From assembly GCA_026987055.1 (NCBI GenBank), contig JALSNL010000373.1, forward strand, positions 1-9,126: a stretch of 9,126 bases of DNA. Reading direction: 5' to 3'. This document shows positions 7,128 to 9,126 of the stretch, piece by piece; positions within the stretch are counted from its first letter, which is position 1, and each line of letters starts with the position of its first letter. The notes under the pieces were generated by a model. That model was not told the DNA's origin, did not search any database, and saw only the letters and a program-made list of their open reading frames with translations. The DNA comes from Melioribacteraceae bacterium (GTDB lineage Bacteria; Bacteroidota; Ignavibacteria; Ignavibacteriales; Melioribacteraceae). The translations under genes and the position numbers were made by a program.

Positions 7128-9126
7128 ATGAATTTGTTTAATAAATTTCACATTACTCTTTCAGGTAATCCGTATCTGTTTTTTTTGGGATTCTTTCTAA
7201 TCTTAATTTATACCATTTATGTTTACAAATTTACAGTTCCGGTTATAAATAAATTTTATAAAACTCTACTTATTCTATTAAGAACAACAGTACTTTCCTT
7301 ACTACTACTACTCTTATTTGATCCTGTTATAAGTATTACGAAAGAAATAAAAGTAGAACCTACAAATTTAATCTTTATTGATAACTCAAAATCTATTTCG
7401 CAATTTACCGAACCAAATACGTTAGCCGAAATTAAAAATTTAACAAAGGATTTTTTTTCTAGAATAAAAGGGAAAAATAAAATAGTTTCCTTCGGGAAAA
7501 AAACCAAAGAAATACCGTTTCAACAAATTGATTCATTAAAGTTTGATGAACCATCTACACGGCTAAATTTCATAAAAAATTATATAACAAAATTTAAGAA
7601 TGTTTCATCGGTAACAATAATAAGTGACGGAATTATAAACGAAGGAAAAATTCCGGCTACCGAAACCGAAAAACTTGGTATTCCTTTTTATACTATTCTA
7701 GTTGGAGATACAACAAATTTTAAAGATATTGAAATTACTTCTCTTAGAAGTAATGAATTTATTTACCCTGGAAATAAAACCGAAATTGAAGCAACAATAA
7801 CAAATACCGGATTTTCAGATGAACCTGTTTCGGTTAAACTTTTGGAAAACAATAAAATTATTAAAGTTAAAAATATTAGCTTAAGCTCTACCGGAATTAA
7901 TAGGGTTCAATTTTCATATTCTACAAAACTTGTCGGGCAACATAATCTTACAGTAATTGTTTCATCAAAAAACAAAGAAGAAAATAAAAAAAACAACAGA
8001 AAGACAACAATAATAAATGTACTGGAAACAAAGAAAAAAATTATTTTATTAAGTGGAAGTCCTAGTTATGATTTGGCAACAATAAAAAGCAGTATCATAA
8101 ATAATAATGATTTTAATATTCAATCAATTATACAATTAAGCTCGAACAAGTTTTATAAAAACGAAAAAGACTTTAACAAAATAAAGGAAGCGGATATTTT
8201 ATTGTTAGTTAATTTTCCTTCTGCCAATACAGGCAATTTATTTATATCTAAAGTTATTGAATCAATAAAAAATTTTAATAAACCGTTTCTTTTTTGTTTT
8301 TCAAATAATACGGATTTATCCAAACTAAAGTTATTTAACAATCTGCTGCCGTTTAAGTTTTCTAATGAAAATGATTTATCTATTGAAAGCCAAGTTAAAC
8401 CGGCAAATTTTACAAATAGTATTTTAGGCAGCACCGAACAACTTAAAGAAGAATGGAAAAACCTGCCACCCATTATTATTGCGAATGCAAAAATCACACC
8501 TAATATTTCGTCAGAAATTTTGCTGAAAAGTAGTACAAAAAATCAGCTACCGGTTATTTTTACAAACAATATTGCAGGAAGAAAAAGCGTTATAATTAAT
8601 GCCGCAAATATTTGGAAGTGGAAATTAAAAGCACAGCATAAAGAATATAGATTATTTGATAATTTTATTTTAAATTCTATAAAATGGTTGTCTTCTCAAA
8701 ACGATAAATCCGGATTTACTGTTAAACCTAACAAAAAAGATTTTAAACTGGGAGAATCCGTTTTATTTACTGCATCCGTTTATGACGAAACTTTTGCACC
8801 GGTAAATAATGCAAATATAGTTCTGGAAATTTCTAACAGTAACAAAAAACAAACGTTGGAGTTTACTTCTGTTAACAATGGACTGTATGAAGTTAAATTT
8901 GAACCAAACAATTCAGGAGAATATAAATATTCGGGGAAACTACTTCTCGGAGGGGAAAAAACTAAAAACGTAAAAGGGAAATTCTATATTGAACCGGTTG
9001 AACTTGAACTATACAATTCAAAAGCTAACAAAGAACTACTTCATTCTTTAGCGGAAAAAACATCGGGTAAATATTTTACTATAAGGAATTCAAAAAAACT
9101 ACCAAATGAATTAAATAAGAAATATA
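7128..9126 (+). CDS. Membrane-anchored VWA-domain protein with GATase1-like segment (3' end cut by window edge)
   Basis: Open for 666 codons with no stop before the window ends, so the C terminus is missing. The ATG at 7128 is the first start after an in-frame TAA at 7107. Two membrane helices (about 16-33 and 45-64) precede a VWA domain. Its MIDAS metal site looks complete: FIDNSKS gives D85-x-S87-x-S89, T144 lies in STRLNF, and ISDG gives D167. A CARDB/Ig-like beta region (about 200-300, with EIEATITNTGF) follows. Next comes a segment starting KKIILLSGSPSYDLATI (about 303-319) and continuing with ADILLLVNFPS, like the GATase1-like domain of related membrane VWA proteins. After about 530 there is an Ig-like domain (FKLGESVLFTASVYD), then LAEKTSGKYF (641-650), a motif common near the end of such proteins. 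The layout resembles the large VWA proteins of Bacteroidota and Planctomycetota, often encoded near MoxR ATPase and DUF58 genes. Most domains are expected outside the cytoplasm or at the membrane. Exact role unknown. Confidence 0.85.
   Translation, partial: MNLFNKFHITLSGNPYLFFLGFFLILIYTIYVYKFTVPVINKFYKTLLILLRTTVLSLLLLLLFDPVISITKEIKVEPTNLIFIDNSKSISQFTEPNTLAEIKNLTKDFFSRIKGKNKIVSFGKKTKEIPFQQIDSLKFDEPSTRLNFIKNYITKFKNVSSVTIISDGIINEGKIPATETEKLGIPFYTILVGDTTNFKDIEITSLRSNEFIYPGNKTEIEATITNTGFSDEPVSVKLLENNKIIKVKNISLSSTGINRVQFSYSTKLVGQHNLTVIVSSKNKEENKKNNRKTTIINVLETKKKIILLSGSPSYDLATIKSSIINNNDFNIQSIIQLSSNKFYKNEKDFNKIKEADILLLVNFPSANTGNLFISKVIESIKNFNKPFLFCFSNNTDLSKLKLFNNLLPFKFSNENDLSIESQVKPANFTNSILGSTEQLKEEWKNLPPIIIANAKITPNISSEILLKSSTKNQLPVIFTNNIAGRKSVIINAANIWKWKLKAQHKEYRLFDNFILNSIKWLSSQNDKSGFTVKPNKKDFKLGESVLFTASVYDETFAPVNNANIVLEISNSNKKQTLEFTSVNNGLYEVKFEPNNSGEYKYSGKLLLGGEKTKNVKGKFYIEPVELELYNSKANKELLHSLAEKTSGKYFTIRNSKKLPNELNKKY

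Noticed and set aside
7256..7507. Minus-strand open frame opposite the VWA gene
   Set aside because: It lies fully antisense to a long coding frame with clear domain motifs, and its translation is low-complexity and resembles no protein family.
8153..8497. 114-codon minus-strand open frame
   Set aside because: It is antisense to the VWA gene, with no ribosome binding site or recognisable motif, so it is best explained as a shadow frame.

Overview
The window is about 9.1 kb of AT-rich bacterial DNA with tightly packed housekeeping genes. Low GC, lysine/asparagine/isoleucine-rich proteins, a secreted small beta-barrel-like protein, a large membrane-anchored VWA protein and a TAnnTTTG-type promoter element together suggest a member of the Bacteroidota/Ignavibacteriota (FCB) group. 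This placement is an inference, as there is no rRNA or other phylogenetic marker here.

Left part, minus strand (6090 down to 51): six genes run head to tail with almost no spacing and probably form one operon. In transcription order they are: a secreted Ig-like/beta-barrel hypothetical protein (6090-5260); a DNA methyltransferase with an SPPYW motif (5256-4390); xseA (4385-3195) and xseB (3211-3002), the two subunits of exonuclease VII; dxs (2971-1049), the first enzyme of the MEP isoprenoid pathway; and a Gfo/Idh/MocA-family oxidoreductase (1052-51). Junctions are 3 bp, 4 bp, a 17-bp overlap, 30 bp and a 4-bp GTGA overlap. Three of the six genes (xseA, dxs and the oxidoreductase) start with GTG.

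Middle (6091-6287): a 197-bp divergent intergenic region. It carries a good candidate surE promoter element (TATATTTG) bracketed by an 8-bp direct repeat, and a clear ribosome binding site for surE.

Right part, plus strand (6288-9126): surE, a metal-dependent 5'/3'-nucleotidase, followed after 66 bp by a long gene that runs off the right edge. The visible 666 residues of that gene hold two N-terminal membrane helices, a VWA domain with an apparently complete MIDAS metal site, a CARDB/Ig-like linker region, a GATase1-like fold segment and an Ig-like C-terminal part.

xseB-dxs linkage is familiar from many bacteria (E. coli has xseB-ispA-dxs), but ispA is missing here. The methyltransferase has no visible restriction partner and sits inside the housekeeping operon. 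I found no CRISPR array, mobile element, tRNA or rRNA. Nothing in the window by itself establishes a new biological system; the points most worth a second look are the operon-embedded solitary methyltransferase with its secreted neighbour, and the VWA/GATase-like membrane protein.
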